Assembly (NCBI GenBank): GCA_903844845.1
Contig: CAIMVG010000023.1
Span: 1-64,000 of the forward strand
Source of the DNA: an uncultured Dehalococcoidia bacterium
GTDB taxonomy: Bacteria > Chloroflexota > Dehalococcoidia > Dehalococcoidales > UBA1222
Length of the DNA: 64,000 nucleotides
Reading direction: 5' to 3'
This document shows positions 35,732 to 45,401 of the stretch, one piece after another. Both the position numbers and the translations under genes were made by a program. The notes under the pieces are model-generated. The model had not been told where the DNA came from, searched no databases, and was given only the letters and a program-made list of their open reading frames with translations. Numbering within the stretch: the first letter of the stretch is position 1; each line of letters starts with the position of its first letter.

Positions 35732-36616
35732 TCAGGCTTCTACCCTTGGGGGAGGCGGAGCAGTTTTAAGTTCGGAAATGAACATGGCTCCCAGCACGCA
35801 GGCCGCGCCGCTCAGGATGCGGAACGTTAGTTGGTTTCCTCCGATGAACACTCCGAATAAACCTGCGAAAACGGGCTCCATTGTCATCACTACCGCAGCC
35901 CGTGTAGGAGGTACCAGAGACTGGGCCCATGTCTGGATGAGAAAGCCTGCTGCGGTGGCGAGGATGGCTGTGATTGCCACGGCGCCCCATGATCCTCCGT
36001 CTGGCGGTAGAGTTATACCTCCGGGCACGGCTGCGACCAGCGTGATAAGCGCCACAACGCCAATCTGGACTAATGCGAAGCTGTAAGCATCATAATGGGC
36101 GGACCATTCTCCCAGCCCGACTATGTGCAGTGCGAAAAAGAGCGCGCAGGCCAGGGTAAGTAGTTCTCCTGGTCCTATCGTCCAGCCGTGCAATGAAAGC
36201 AGGCCGAGGCCGACTGTGGCCAGTATGACGGCTAATATGGTATTGCGGTTGGCTCCGCGTCTTAAGAGTATCCATGACATTACAGGGGTCAAGACTACGA
36301 ACATGCCGGTGATAAATCCCGAAACAGAGGCGGAAGTGTGCTGTAGTCCGTATGTTTGTGTGATATAACCGAGGCCCAGTACGACTCCCAGAGCGCTTGC
36401 GCGGATCAACGCTGTCCGGCTCATTCCTCGGAAACAACCGGGGCGGACGGCGTACATGACGATAGTCGCCACACTGAATCGTACGGTCAGGAAGTCCATG
36501 ACGGGCATCCGTTTGATGGTGTCCTGAACCACCAGGAATGTGCCGCCCCATACGGCGGTGATGCCTACAAGCGCTGCCAGCGCAAGGTTGGGGCGTGATT
36601 TCCAATTCGCAAACAT
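35732..36616 (-). CDS. EamA-family (DMT) transporter
   Basis: 294 residues, the usual size for a ten-segment drug/metabolite transporter with two EamA repeats. It starts NLALAALVGITAVWGGTFLVVQDTIKRMP, and the second repeat has SLVPPTRAAVVMTMEPVFAGLFG, both typical. Substrate unknown; members export amino acids or metabolites. Confidence 0.88.
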   Translation of the reverse strand: MFANWKSRPNLALAALVGITAVWGGTFLVVQDTIKRMPVMDFLTVRFSVATIVMYAVRPGCFRGMSRTALIRASALGVVLGLGYITQTYGLQHTSASVSGFITGMFVVLTPVMSWILLRRGANRNTILAVILATVGLGLLSLHGWTIGPGELLTLACALFFALHIVGLGEWSAHYDAYSFALVQIGVVALITLVAAVPGGITLPPDGGSWGAVAITAILATAAGFLIQTWAQSLVPPTRAAVVMTMEPVFAGLFGVFIGGNQLTFRILSGAACVLGAMFISELKTAPPPPRVEA

Positions 36617-36660
36617 CTGTGCTCCGTTCCCCGGTCAAGGCTCAGTCTGCCGTACTTCAA

Positions 36661-36789
36661 TGCGAAAAACAGGGTTCATTATACTAGCAGTATTCAACCT
36701 GGCTTGGCTACTTCCGTTGGAAAGGATAGGACTGGCTGCCTCGGGTACGTTATGGGCCGTGAATGGGATATTCAAAATATTTAAATGAA
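36661..36789 (+). CDS. Possible 42-residue membrane peptide
   Basis: ATG at 36661 to TGA at 36789: starts MRKTGFIILAVFNLAWLLPL and has one or two hydrophobic segments. It lies in the gap between two real genes. There is no clear ribosome binding site, so it may be chance; the composition resembles small inner-membrane proteins. Confidence 0.3.
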
Positions 36790-36802
36790 ATGTAAATAAG
36801 AC

Positions 36803-36831
36803 TTTACAAATAGAGTATAGTATGTTACAAT
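36803..36831 (+). promoter_or_regulatory. Sigma-70-type promoter of the membrane protein/XRE pair
   Basis: TTTACA (36803-36808), a 17-base spacer, and TACAAT (36826-36831). The next gene starts 26 bases further on. Confidence 0.65.
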
Positions 36832-36856
36832 TGCGTGAGAATGATCCGGGAAAGGA

Positions 36857-37246
36857 ATGATAAGAGTGGGGAAAAGGGTAACGGACAGGACAATCTATGT
36901 CGTTTCTGCTTTGATAGTCGTATCGTGGCCTGTTGCGGCTTTCTTACTCGCCGTACTCAAAATAGGGCTGGCTTTTCGCATACTGATTGCGCTCGTACCT
37001 GTCGGCATTTTGGTCTGGCAGATTGTGCTTTGTTACAGGTATTTACAGGAGCAGGACGAGGTGCAGAAACGCATTCTTCTGAACGGATTGGCGGTTGGTT
37101 TCGCTGGGGCGTTACCGATTATTTTCCTGCTGGGGTTCCTCATGGAAGCCGGCATAAAACTGCCGTTCAGGTTCATGGATGCAGGCTACTTTCTTGAGGT
37201 CGCGTTTCTTGTTGGCTACGCGGTAGCTTGGAAGCGTTACCAGTGA
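36857..37246 (+). CDS. Four-segment membrane protein paired with an XRE regulator
   Basis: 129 residues with four hydrophobic segments (about 13-36, 38-62, 74-98, 106-124). AAAGGA directly touches the ATG, so a GTG at 36866 with better spacing could be the true start. It overlaps the following small XRE-type regulator by 4 bases, a recurring bacterial pairing in which the membrane protein may be a sensor. Function unknown. Confidence 0.7.
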   Translation: MIRVGKRVTDRTIYVVSALIVVSWPVAAFLLAVLKIGLAFRILIALVPVGILVWQIVLCYRYLQEQDEVQKRILLNGLAVGFAGALPIIFLLGFLMEAGIKLPFRFMDAGYFLEVAFLVGYAVAWKRYQ

Positions 37247-37437
37247 AAAACCGGCTCAGGATATTAAGGGCAGAGTACGACTGGACACAGGAAGACCTTG
37301 CCCGAAAATTGGGTGTTTCGCGTCAGGCGATTATAGCTATTGAGAAAGAGAAATACGATCCAAGCTTGCCGCTTGCGTTCAAAATTGCCCGGCTTTTCGA
37401 TAAACCGGTCGAAGAGATATTTAAGTTTGAACCATGA
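37243..37437 (+). CDS. XRE-family transcriptional regulator
   Basis: 64 residues from the GTG at 37243, which overlaps the preceding stop as GTGA and has GGAAG upstream. It is just a helix-turn-helix: RAEYDWTQEDLARKLGVSRQ, then EKEKYDPSLPLAFKIARLF, a form known from small YgzD-like regulators. It probably controls its own operon with the membrane protein. Confidence 0.88.
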   Translation: MKNRLRILRAEYDWTQEDLARKLGVSRQAIIAIEKEKYDPSLPLAFKIARLFDKPVEEIFKFEP

Positions 37438-37488
37438 CGGCAAAATTTTTCAGATGCCAGGATATGGTCGCGGAATGGTCGTATAAGG

Positions 37489-38331
37489 TTAAAGACGGGA
37501 CTCTATCCATCCTCGCATATCTTCGAAGACTATGGCTCTCTCCGGCTCGTTGAATATTTCATGAAAAAGGCCGGGGTACCGTTTGAGTGTCTTGTCTTTT
37601 GAAGAAATTTTCTTAAAGAGGATATCGCTGCCTTCCGGGTTGGACAGGCGGTCCTCCGAACCCTGCATGATCAGCGTGGGCACCGTTATTGAAGTCATCA
37701 GGGCGGGTATCGTTTTTTCGATGGCTTGTATGATTTCGAAGCCGAGGCGGGCGCTGATTTTCCCTGTATAGACTAATGGGTCTTTCAGGTATGCCTCGAC
37801 GACTGCTGGGTCCTTGCTGATTGAACTGGCATCCAGTCTGGTGACTCCGGCCGTCGGAAAGACCCGTGAGGCTATCCTGGCCAGGAATTTATCTTTTTTG
37901 GTGATACTTGAACCTGCTTTGAGAGCTGGAGCCGAGAGGATTAATCCCGAAAGTTTTGTCTGGTGAAGTTCAGCATAGGCCGTAGCGATCGTTCCGCCGA
38001 GGCTATGCCCGATCATAAATAATTTAATATCAGGGTTTTGACGCCTGGCGATATCGACGAACTCATCGAGGTCAAGTACATAATCGTTGAAGCGGTTTAT
38101 GTAGCCTCTTCTGCCATCTGAAGGCCCGTGTCCCTGGTTGTCCATGCCGGAGACTAGGTATCCTGATGGAACGAATTCATTCACAAGGTTGAGATAGCGT
38201 CCGCTGTGTTCCGCCAGCCCGTGAACCACGACCAGTCCGGCTTTCAAATTGGCAGAAGGCGCCCAGCTCTGATAAAAGAGCCGAGTGCCTTCTGTGCGAT
38301 TGAAATAACCTGACTCGTGCCGGATTTCCAT
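37489..38331 (-). CDS. Alpha/beta hydrolase, lysophospholipase/monoacylglycerol lipase type
   Basis: 280 residues. VVHGLAEHSGRYLNLV (oxyanion region) near residue 35, FMIGHSLGGTIA with the nucleophile Ser near 105, Asp in QGSEDRL near 230 and His in YPGLFHEIFNEPE near 258. The pattern is typical for PldB-like serine hydrolases. It lies 9 bases after an acyl carrier protein gene, hinting at lipid metabolism. Confidence 0.87.
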   Translation of the reverse strand: MEIRHESGYFNRTEGTRLFYQSWAPSANLKAGLVVVHGLAEHSGRYLNLVNEFVPSGYLVSGMDNQGHGPSDGRRGYINRFNDYVLDLDEFVDIARRQNPDIKLFMIGHSLGGTIATAYAELHQTKLSGLILSAPALKAGSSITKKDKFLARIASRVFPTAGVTRLDASSISKDPAVVEAYLKDPLVYTGKISARLGFEIIQAIEKTIPALMTSITVPTLIMQGSEDRLSNPEGSDILFKKISSKDKTLKRYPGLFHEIFNEPERAIVFEDMRGWIESRL

Positions 38332-38340
38332 GGCCCTAGC

Positions 38341-38751
38341 CTATTTGGGCTTGATATTTTTGGATGCCGTTTTTTCAGCGGTTTGAGGGGTTTTCTTTAC
38401 TGCCGCAGGGGGTGCCGCAGGTTTGCTCTTTGGGGCAGCGGTCGGAGCCTTGGCGACCGCAGAGGGCGTTGCGGCGGACGCAGTCTTGACGTCTTTATCG
38501 GTTATTCCCTTCGCCTTTAGATAGTCAACCGCGTCCTGCACCGTTTTGATTTTGGCTGCGTCTTCGTCGGGGATTTTTACGGGCGTCTCACTGGTGGAGA
38601 ACTCCTCTTCCAATCCCATGATTAGTTCGACGAGGTCCAGCGAATCGGCTCCGAGGTCGTCTGTAAAACTGGATGAGGGCGTTACCGCATCCTCTTTTGC
38701 TCCGAGTCTGGCCGCGGTTACTTTTGTTACACGTTCTAAAATCGTTGGCAA
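38341..38751 (-). CDS. acpP: Acyl carrier protein with Ala/Pro/Lys-rich tail
   Basis: 136 residues; normal ACPs are 75-85. The first 80 residues are a standard ACP with the phosphopantetheine Ser in ADSLDLVEL (Ser 37). The remaining 50 are low-complexity Ala, Pro, Lys and Thr ([16 protein letters not shown]) with high positive charge. The DNA stays in frame to a stop, so the tail is not a simple read-through by one base change visible here. Neighbours are a FabK-type flavoprotein and a lipase-like hydrolase. Confidence 0.88.
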   Translation of the reverse strand: MPTILERVTKVTAARLGAKEDAVTPSSSFTDDLGADSLDLVELIMGLEEEFSTSETPVKIPDEDAAKIKTVQDAVDYLKAKGITDKDVKTASAATPSAVAKAPTAAPKSKPAAPPAAVKKTPQTAEKTASKNIKPK

Positions 38752-38816
38752 ATTGATCTCCTTCTACTTTTCTTTTATAAAATATTTTATGATTTTTGCG
38801 TGAGAACGTTATGACT

Positions 38817-40031
38817 TCAGGATTGGAACGAGGCCATGCTGGCGTTTAAAAATCTTGCAAGGCTTTCTCCGAATTCCCGCTTAGCGGCGCTGGAATATCC
38901 TTTTCCGAGCGAAGAAATAAGCTTCGGGACTGTGGTGATCTTTTTCAGCCGGTATACATTGGCCCCGCAGAAAGCAAAACCCTGGGAAAGGTGCCCTCGT
39001 TGCGCGTTCACCAAGGCAAGAAAAATGCAATACGGACTCGAGAGATAGTCGCAGGTTTTGACACAATGGCAATAACATTTGAATGGTTTCTTTCTGCCCG
39101 CTCGAACGTCGTCGATGAAACTATTGTTTATTGCCCTTCCGGGCATTCCCACAGGGCTCTTGATGATAGTGATATCCTCTTTTCGTGCATTAAGGTAGGC
39201 CTCTTTGAAACCGGGTGCTGCGTCGCATTCTTCGGTTGCAACGAACCGCGTGGCTATCTGTACTCCGCTCGCGCCAAGCCTTATAAACTTATAGATGTCG
39301 GCTCCGGTGAAAATACCTCCCCCGGCGATGACCGGGATAGGCCTTTCCGCTATGGGTACGAAGGCCTGCACTTCTTGAATTACCGCTGGAACGAGTTTTT
39401 CAAGTCGGTTCTCAGGCGATTCGATCTCGTCCGGTTTGAAACCAAGATGCCCGCCTGCCAGGGGGCCTTCTACAACAAATCCGTCTGGTAAATAGCCGAA
39501 ATCCTCAAGCCATTTTTTGCAGATTATTCTTGCAGCTCTGGCCGAAGAAACGATGGGGACCAGGCGAGTCGGACCTTTCAAATCGATCAGCCCCGGCAAC
39601 CCTAGCGGCAAGCCGGCGCCCGAAAAGATGATGTCGATGCCTTCGTCGGCAGCTGCTTTGACCATTTCTGCATAGTCGGAGAGAGCCACCATGAGGTTGA
39701 CGCCAAGGACTCCCTTGGTTTTTTGTCGAGCTTTTTTGATCTCTTTGCCTAGGGCTCGGCGGGAGGCCGCATCGTAATTCTTGGCGAAATCGGGTTCGAA
39801 CATACCGATTCCAGCCGCCCCTATAACGCCAACGCCGCCGGCGCTGGCAACAGCAGAGGCCAGTCCCGAAAGCGAAATGCCCACGGCCATCCCGCCTTGG
39901 ATAATCGGCACCCTGGCGACGTGCTGGCCTATTTTAAGGGCTGGCATCCTGATGAGGCCAAGCGTATCGGCGATGTCGGAATTTTCAGGAAGATTTGGCT
40001 TTGAAGATGAATCAATTGGATTAATAATCAT
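38817..40031 (-). CDS. Nitronate monooxygenase / FabK-type flavoprotein
   Basis: 404 residues, TIM-barrel FMN enzyme of the NPD family: PIIQGGMAVGISLSGLASAV at the N-terminus, GVNLMVAL, VVEGPLAGGHLGF, and FMN-phosphate loops PVIAGGGIFTG and GASGVQIATRFVATEE. A Cys-rich segment near 325 (CYCHCVKTCDYLSSPYC) is unusual. The neighbouring ACP gene makes an enoyl-ACP reductase II role possible; nitronate oxidation is unlikely in an anaerobe. Specific activity is inferred. Confidence 0.82.
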   Translation of the reverse strand: MIINPIDSSSKPNLPENSDIADTLGLIRMPALKIGQHVARVPIIQGGMAVGISLSGLASAVASAGGVGVIGAAGIGMFEPDFAKNYDAASRRALGKEIKKARQKTKGVLGVNLMVALSDYAEMVKAAADEGIDIIFSGAGLPLGLPGLIDLKGPTRLVPIVSSARAARIICKKWLEDFGYLPDGFVVEGPLAGGHLGFKPDEIESPENRLEKLVPAVIQEVQAFVPIAERPIPVIAGGGIFTGADIYKFIRLGASGVQIATRFVATEECDAAPGFKEAYLNARKEDITIIKSPVGMPGRAINNSFIDDVRAGRKKPFKCYCHCVKTCDYLSSPYCIFLALVNAQRGHLSQGFAFCGANVYRLKKITTVPKLISSLGKGYSSAAKREFGESLARFLNASMASFQS

Positions 40032-40286
40032 ATTACATTCAGTTTTTTAAAAGGCAACGTTTTAAGTTCAAATTGAATTGTTTGGTTTGCCGCTATGTCT
40101 AAAGATTTGAAAAAGAATGTATAATATCTTCAGGGTGGTTTCAATAATTCATTGATGTAACGTTCAGTATACCATCTGGGCAATGGCTAGTCCAATTCGA
40201 TTATCCGATTTCACGAAATTACTCGTGTTTTTGAGATATCAGCTGTTTGGAAAATCAAACTATATTCAATTTGAGGGTGAAACAAT

Positions 40287-41768
40287 TTGAGCGGGCACAA
40301 AAATCTCTCTAAATCCAGGTATATGAATGGCATTCAATGCCATAAGGCACTCTGGATTGCGATAAATGAACCTTTAAGGATTCCGAAAGTCAATGAGACT
40401 ACCCAGAATATTTTTGACCAGGGGCACCTTTTAGGGGAATTGGCGCAGGCTCTGTTCCCTGATGGGATAAACGTTAACAGGCCGAGCATCAGTGAGAACC
40501 TTCGCGACACCAAATCCGCTCTTGTCCTGCGGAAACCCCTCTTCGAAGCCGGGTTTTCGGCTGCTCGTCTTTTTTGTCGCGTTGATGTCCTGAACCCGTC
40601 CCAGGGTACGAGATGGGATATTATCGAAGTTAAAAGCACTACCGAGATCCGTGACGAGCATCTTCACGATGTTGCCTTTCAGCTTCATTGCTGTTTGCTT
40701 GCAGGAATTGAGGTCGACCGTTGCAGGATCATTTATCTTGATAGGGACTACGTTAAAAATGGTGAGATTGACCCCGTCAAATTATTCAAGAGCGAAGATG
40801 TTACTGAGCGGTTGGCCGGGTTTACCAGCGGGATTGAGGAGCGCATCGACGAGATGTTGGAGATGATTGCTTCTCCTGTTTGTCCGGAAACGCCTTTGGG
40901 GCAGCATTGCAACGCGCCCTATTCCTGCGTCCTCCAGGAAGAATGCTGGGCCTTCCTGCCTGAGAATCATGTCATGACGCTTTATTATGGCAAGAAACTT
41001 GGTGAAGATCTTCTTATCCATGGAATCAAAGATATATGCGATATTCCGTCCGACGTTGCCCTTAATCCCAAACAGCAGATTCAGAAAGATTGTGTCATTT
41101 TAGGCCAGCCGCATATCGATCGGGATGCGATTCGGAAATTCTTAGACAATTTAAAGTACCCGTTGTATTTTATGGACTTTGAGACCTTTATGACGGCTAT
41201 TCCTATTTACGATGGAACCAGGCCCTACCAGAGCATTCCGTTTCAATTCTCGGTTCATGAAGTTAAATCTCCTGGCGCGAAACCTGAAAACATTTCCTTT
41301 TTGGCTGAAGGTAAAAACGACCCCCGCCCTGAATTTTTATTGGCGCTTCAAAAAGCTGTTGGGAAGAGCGGAACTATTTTGGTCTATTATGAAGCCTTCG
41401 AAAAAACCCGCTTGAAAGAATTGGCAGCCGCTTTTCCATCATATGAAAGTTGGGTGAATGGGATAGCTGAAAAAATTGTTGACCTGCTGGGGCCGTTCAA
41501 GGATTTTAGTTATTACCACCCGGCGCAGGGTGGTAGTGCGTCACTTAAAAAGGTTATGCCCGCCGTGACCGGTATCAGTTATTCAGGCCTCGGGATTTCG
41601 CATGGGGACGTCGCCAGTCTCAGGTATATGCAGGCGACATTTGGCGAGACATCTGCCGGGGAAAGAAGAAAAATAAGAGAGGATCTCCTTACATATTGCG
41701 GACAGGATACCGGTGGTATGGTCAGTATTGTAGAGACCTTGATGGCCGAATCGCGGCGTTTGCTATAA
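40287..41768 (+). CDS. DUF2779 protein, Cas4-like nuclease plus exonuclease-like domain
   Basis: 493 residues from a TTG, with GAGGGTG 9 bases upstream. The N-terminal half resembles Cas4/RecB nucleases: C18 near the start, D..IIEVKSTTE motif near residue 110, and a Cys group CNAPYSCVLQEEC near 210 that could hold an Fe-S cluster. The C-terminal half has YFMDFETF (about 295), a later YYEAFEKTRLKEL and YCGQDTGGM, resembling DEDD-type exonucleases. The family DUF2779 has no settled function; DNA processing is inferred. It stands alone on the plus strand. Confidence 0.75.
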   Translation: MSGHKNLSKSRYMNGIQCHKALWIAINEPLRIPKVNETTQNIFDQGHLLGELAQALFPDGINVNRPSISENLRDTKSALVLRKPLFEAGFSAARLFCRVDVLNPSQGTRWDIIEVKSTTEIRDEHLHDVAFQLHCCLLAGIEVDRCRIIYLDRDYVKNGEIDPVKLFKSEDVTERLAGFTSGIEERIDEMLEMIASPVCPETPLGQHCNAPYSCVLQEECWAFLPENHVMTLYYGKKLGEDLLIHGIKDICDIPSDVALNPKQQIQKDCVILGQPHIDRDAIRKFLDNLKYPLYFMDFETFMTAIPIYDGTRPYQSIPFQFSVHEVKSPGAKPENISFLAEGKNDPRPEFLLALQKAVGKSGTILVYYEAFEKTRLKELAAAFPSYESWVNGIAEKIVDLLGPFKDFSYYHPAQGGSASLKKVMPAVTGISYSGLGISHGDVASLRYMQATFGETSAGERRKIREDLLTYCGQDTGGMVSIVETLMAESRRLL

Positions 41769-41890
41769 GTAATTGTTGAATGGAAAATTTGATTTTACTA
41801 AATGGTGAAGTTTTGTTTACTTGAGAATAGAAACCTTACGTGAAGATTGCGGCAACGAGTTGTTAGTGAAATTTAAGAATGAAAATCTGC

Positions 41891-42625
41891 CTAGATCATC
41901 CATCCTCTGTCATTGTTCTCTTCCCCTGCGCTGTTTTGGCTGAATTCCTTGAAGATTTTGAGCACCTGCTCTCGGAGTTTGTCTTCTGGGACTGATATTC
42001 CCGAATTTTTTTCAACCCTGTTCAAGCGTTCTTCCAATTGCCTCTGTTCATTCAATACTAGTTTAATAGCTTCGGCTATAGGGTCTGGTAATTTGCCATG
42101 TTCAAGGTCGACCTGGGTTTTGCGGTGTTCTTCAACTATGCGGCCCGGAACGCCTACTACCGTAGCCCCGGCTGGAACGGTTCGTGTCACTACCGAACCC
42201 GCGCCGATTTTTGCGCTGTCGCCGATTGTGATGGCGCCCAGCACAATTGCCCCTGCTCCAATCACTACATTGTTCCCGATGGTCGGGTGCCGTTTGCCCT
42301 TATTGAGCGTGGTGCCGGCTAATTCTGTCCCTGCATACATAAGGACGTCATCGCCGATTTCGGATGTTTCCCCGATTACGACTCCGGCCCCGTGATCGAT
42401 GAAAAAGCGCCGGCCGATTTTGGCCCCCGGATGAATTTCGATATTGGTCAAAAATCGCCCCCATTGTGAAACCATTCGTCCTGCTAATTTTATATGGTGG
42501 GTCCAAAGCCAGTGTGCAACACGATGATTCCAGAGAGCATGCAACCCGGGGTAGCAAGTGATAACCTCCAGCCAACTGCGGGCAGCAGGATCTTTGGCAA
42601 ATACATTTTGTATGTCCTCTCTCAT
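41891..42625 (-). CDS. cysE: Serine O-acetyltransferase
   Basis: 244 residues; a left-handed beta-helix of hexapeptide repeats with [29 protein letters not shown], the serine-acetyltransferase core with catalytic His, and [22 protein letters not shown]. It makes O-acetylserine for cysteine. The C-terminal 60 residues are coiled-coil-like and longer than usual. It lies 24 bases after nadA in the same operon. Confidence 0.9.
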   Translation of the reverse strand: MREDIQNVFAKDPAARSWLEVITCYPGLHALWNHRVAHWLWTHHIKLAGRMVSQWGRFLTNIEIHPGAKIGRRFFIDHGAGVVIGETSEIGDDVLMYAGTELAGTTLNKGKRHPTIGNNVVIGAGAIVLGAITIGDSAKIGAGSVVTRTVPAGATVVGVPGRIVEEHRKTQVDLEHGKLPDPIAEAIKLVLNEQRQLEERLNRVEKNSGISVPEDKLREQVLKIFKEFSQNSAGEENNDRGWMI

Positions 42626-42649
42626 TTCGTGTTCCTCGCTTCTCCGGGG

Positions 42650-43624
42650 TTAAACCACCTGAAGCATGCGCTCCACCGCGGATTTTGCCCTGAGACGGAT
42701 TTCCTCCGGCACAGTGACTGCGGGTTTCATGTCTTGAAGGCACCAAAGCACTTTTTCGAGAGTGGTTCTTTTCATATTGGGACAGATGGCCTCAGGGAAA
42801 ACCGGAATAAATTCCTTCCCCGGATTTTCTTGTTGTAATCTGTGAATGATTCCTGCTTCGGTTACAACAATCATTTGGTGAACTTTCGGATCTTTCGCAT
42901 AACGGATCATGCCTCCGGTACTGAGCACGGCATCGGAGATTTCGTGAACCTCGGGACGACATTCAGGGTGCGCAATTACCACCGCGTCGGGATATGTGTT
43001 TTTTAAATTGAGGATGTGTTTGGGAAGGATACGGGCATGAGTTGGGCAGAAACCGGGCCAAAGATGAAGTTTCTTGCCGGTCTGCGAAGCCACCCATTGG
43101 CCAAGGTATTTGTCGGGTACGAAAATGATTTCCCTCTCGGTTAGGCTCTCCACCACCTTTATGGCATTCGCGGATGTGCAACAGATATCGCTCTCCGCTT
43201 TTACTTCCGCCGAAGAATTAACATAACAAACGACTGGTATCCCTGGAAGTTCTTTTTTCTTCGAACGCAATGTTTGCGCGTTAATCATATCTGCCATAAG
43301 GCAACCCGCATGGGGGTCTGGCAGCAAAACGGTTTTGTGTGGCGAGAGGATAAACGCAGTCTCAGCCATAAAATGAACGCCGCAGAAGACGATGACCTCA
43401 TGAGTCGTCCTGGCGGCGTATTGTGACAGCTCAAGAGAATCGCCGACGAAATCAGCGATTTCCTGAATATCGTCTGGTTGGTAGTTATGCGCGAAGATTA
43501 TTGCGTTATGCTTAGTTTTAAGGTTCTGAATTTCAAATTTAATGTCATGGCCGCTGTTCCGTGTCGGCGGATTAGTGGCGATGTCCTTAGCCGGTGAAAG
43601 TCTTGTATTTTTCGGTTCCGTCAT
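42650..43624 (-). CDS. nadA: Quinolinate synthase
   Basis: 324 residues. Condenses iminoaspartate with dihydroxyacetone phosphate in NAD synthesis. AHNYQPDDIQEIADFVGDSLELSQ and the three [4Fe-4S] Cys (FCGVHFM, CCTSANA and the last Cys in FPEAICP) are found. GGAAGG lies 6 bases before the ATG. The gene overlaps the preceding AIR-synthase-like gene by 38 bases. Confidence 0.93.
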   Translation of the reverse strand: MTEPKNTRLSPAKDIATNPPTRNSGHDIKFEIQNLKTKHNAIIFAHNYQPDDIQEIADFVGDSLELSQYAARTTHEVIVFCGVHFMAETAFILSPHKTVLLPDPHAGCLMADMINAQTLRSKKKELPGIPVVCYVNSSAEVKAESDICCTSANAIKVVESLTEREIIFVPDKYLGQWVASQTGKKLHLWPGFCPTHARILPKHILNLKNTYPDAVVIAHPECRPEVHEISDAVLSTGGMIRYAKDPKVHQMIVVTEAGIIHRLQQENPGKEFIPVFPEAICPNMKRTTLEKVLWCLQDMKPAVTVPEEIRLRAKSAVERMLQVV

Positions 43625-44654
43625 AAAAAGCCTTCCAAAAAGGGTCGACGTTAGGGTGCTGTAGTGGATAAATCCGGTTGTTTTTGAGTAATACCATGCC
43701 CTTGGATTTTTCTGTAAATTCTCCTGCTATCGAAGCCAGTATGCCCTTGGAAGTGATGGCATCGACTATCTGTTGGGCGGATTTGGCGCGGCACGCGATT
43801 ATCAAGGTTCCTTCACTGATTGAAGCGTAAGGGTCGATTTGGAAAAGGCCGCAAATTTCTTTAACACAATCTTCAACAACGATTTTGTCTTGATCGACGA
43901 TGATCCCACAACTTGCGGCTTCAGCCACTTCAAACAGCGCTCCCCATATTCCGCATTCCGTCGCATCATGCATGGCTGTAACGCCATTATCCCGGACTCC
44001 GCAGGCCACTGCTACCTGTGCTTCTTCGACGACGGACATTTTAGAGAACAATTTATCGGCCTTGCGAGCGAATTCTTGGCCGAATTCTTTTATGATAATC
44101 TTTGGAAACATAGCAGCTAGAATTCCGCAGGCTTCAATCGCCGGTCCCTTGGTAATTATAAGGGCATCGCCGGGTCTGATGAATCTTGGACTGACATAAC
44201 TTTCAAGCGATCCTACACCCATCAGTGTTGCACCACCTACCATGGGATAGTGGCAGTTTTCATATCTTGCGGTGTGCCCCGTGACGATAGATATCCCGAG
44301 CTTACGGCATTCGTGGTGCATGGTTTCCCACATCAAGGTGAGTTGGTCCTTGGTTATTTCCATCGGGAGATTGAGGTCGATACTGAGATACCGCGGAGAT
44401 AATCCCGATGTAACCGAATCGGAAGCGAGGATTTGGATGGCAAACCACGCCGCCCGTTCCCATCCATATTCGGGGACGATGAATACGGGGTCACATGTAA
44501 GTGAGACGGCTTGCCCCCCGATTTCGATAATACCCACGTCTGTTCCATGCCGTGGGCCAACGAGTATTTGGGTGCTATCGGCGCCAAGGCGCGGGAAGAT
44601 GATTTCGCTAAAGATTTCGGATGAAATCTTGCCAATCTCGGGTATCTCGGTCAT
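43587..44654 (-). CDS. AIR-synthase-related (HypE/ThiL-like) protein
   Basis: 355 residues with the PurM fold: GTDVGIIEIGGQAVSLTCDP, ASDSVTSGLSPRYLSIDL, IVTGHTARYEN and the C-terminal GTLIIACR. The family binds ATP and includes HypE, ThiL and SelD; the HypE C-terminal Cys tail is absent (ends KYKTFTG), so it is not a classical HypE. Exact substrate unknown. It begins an operon with nadA and cysE. Confidence 0.8.
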   Translation of the reverse strand: MTEIPEIGKISSEIFSEIIFPRLGADSTQILVGPRHGTDVGIIEIGGQAVSLTCDPVFIVPEYGWERAAWFAIQILASDSVTSGLSPRYLSIDLNLPMEITKDQLTLMWETMHHECRKLGISIVTGHTARYENCHYPMVGGATLMGVGSLESYVSPRFIRPGDALIITKGPAIEACGILAAMFPKIIIKEFGQEFARKADKLFSKMSVVEEAQVAVACGVRDNGVTAMHDATECGIWGALFEVAEAASCGIIVDQDKIVVEDCVKEICGLFQIDPYASISEGTLIIACRAKSAQQIVDAITSKGILASIAGEFTEKSKGMVLLKNNRIYPLQHPNVDPFWKAFYDGTEKYKTFTG

Positions 44655-44740
44655 TCTCGGTTCCTCCGGGAACTCTGTGAAATAAAAAAGCAGACCTCTG
44701 ATTTAGGCTAAAAAGGGGATGCCTGTCAGAAAATCTGCCT

Positions 44741-44980
44741 TTATGGGTTACATGAACTGTCGTCTAGAGAATGTAGAAAGATGTCAGGGATGGCGGGAAC
44801 CTGCCTTTGTACCCATTGCTGCAGGCAGCACATCGAGCAAAAACTGAAGCGATCAAAAGAATCTTTGTCGCGGAGGCGGGATACTATCACCCACCCGCTC
44901 AATGCATCTCCAAGCGCTTGACCGGGGGCCATTTCAACTTGCCGGCCGCAGGCATGACAGGCGCGCCATGAATCGGACAT
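44741..44980 (-). CDS. Small zinc-ribbon-like protein
   Basis: 79 residues with CHACG at the start and CSMCC near residue 48, enough Cys for one zinc site. No known family. It lies 86 bases upstream of the AIR-synthase-like gene and on the same strand. GGGAG precedes the ATG by about 11 bases. Confidence 0.55.
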   Translation of the reverse strand: MSDSWRACHACGRQVEMAPGQALGDALSGWVIVSRLRDKDSFDRFSFCSMCCLQQWVQRQVPAIPDIFLHSLDDSSCNP

Positions 44981-45401
44981 TTAGCTTCTTTCTCCCATGA
45001 CAACCTGTATCCATTAATGGTAGCGCCAAATATGCTCTGTGTCAATCATATGAGACTATTGAACATCTGATATTCCGGTTGGGGCTTTTTTGAATCGGTT
45101 GGGGAGTGGATGCGAACTTGGAGGAGCGGGATGCCGAGAATGCCCTGGATAGAACGTGTACATAGGTGCGGAGGAGGCCAGAGGCAGTCTTTAAGATGGA
45201 CAGATTCAGATCTGTCACAGACGATGTGAGGTGAGCGACTAGAGGGCAAGTAATTTTCGCCCTGGTAAATAGCCCAGAAGAGAATGGCGGGAGAATTATC
45301 AATATAGTACGATAATACTGGTTGAAATATACTTCTGGGTCTTGTTATATTGACTTAAATAGTTAAGAATGTATCGGATAAGTGATTAAAAGGTAGGTAA
45401 T
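44981..45401. other. Intergenic region with a degraded reading frame
   Basis: About 420 bases. On the plus strand, 45108-45300 reads like a broken coding frame: GVDANLEERDAENALDRTCT, stop, VRRRPEAVFKMDRFRSVTDDVR, stop, ATRGQVIFALVNSPEENGGRI. Codon-like composition but two stops and no start. I found no known RNA motif here. Confidence 0.35.
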
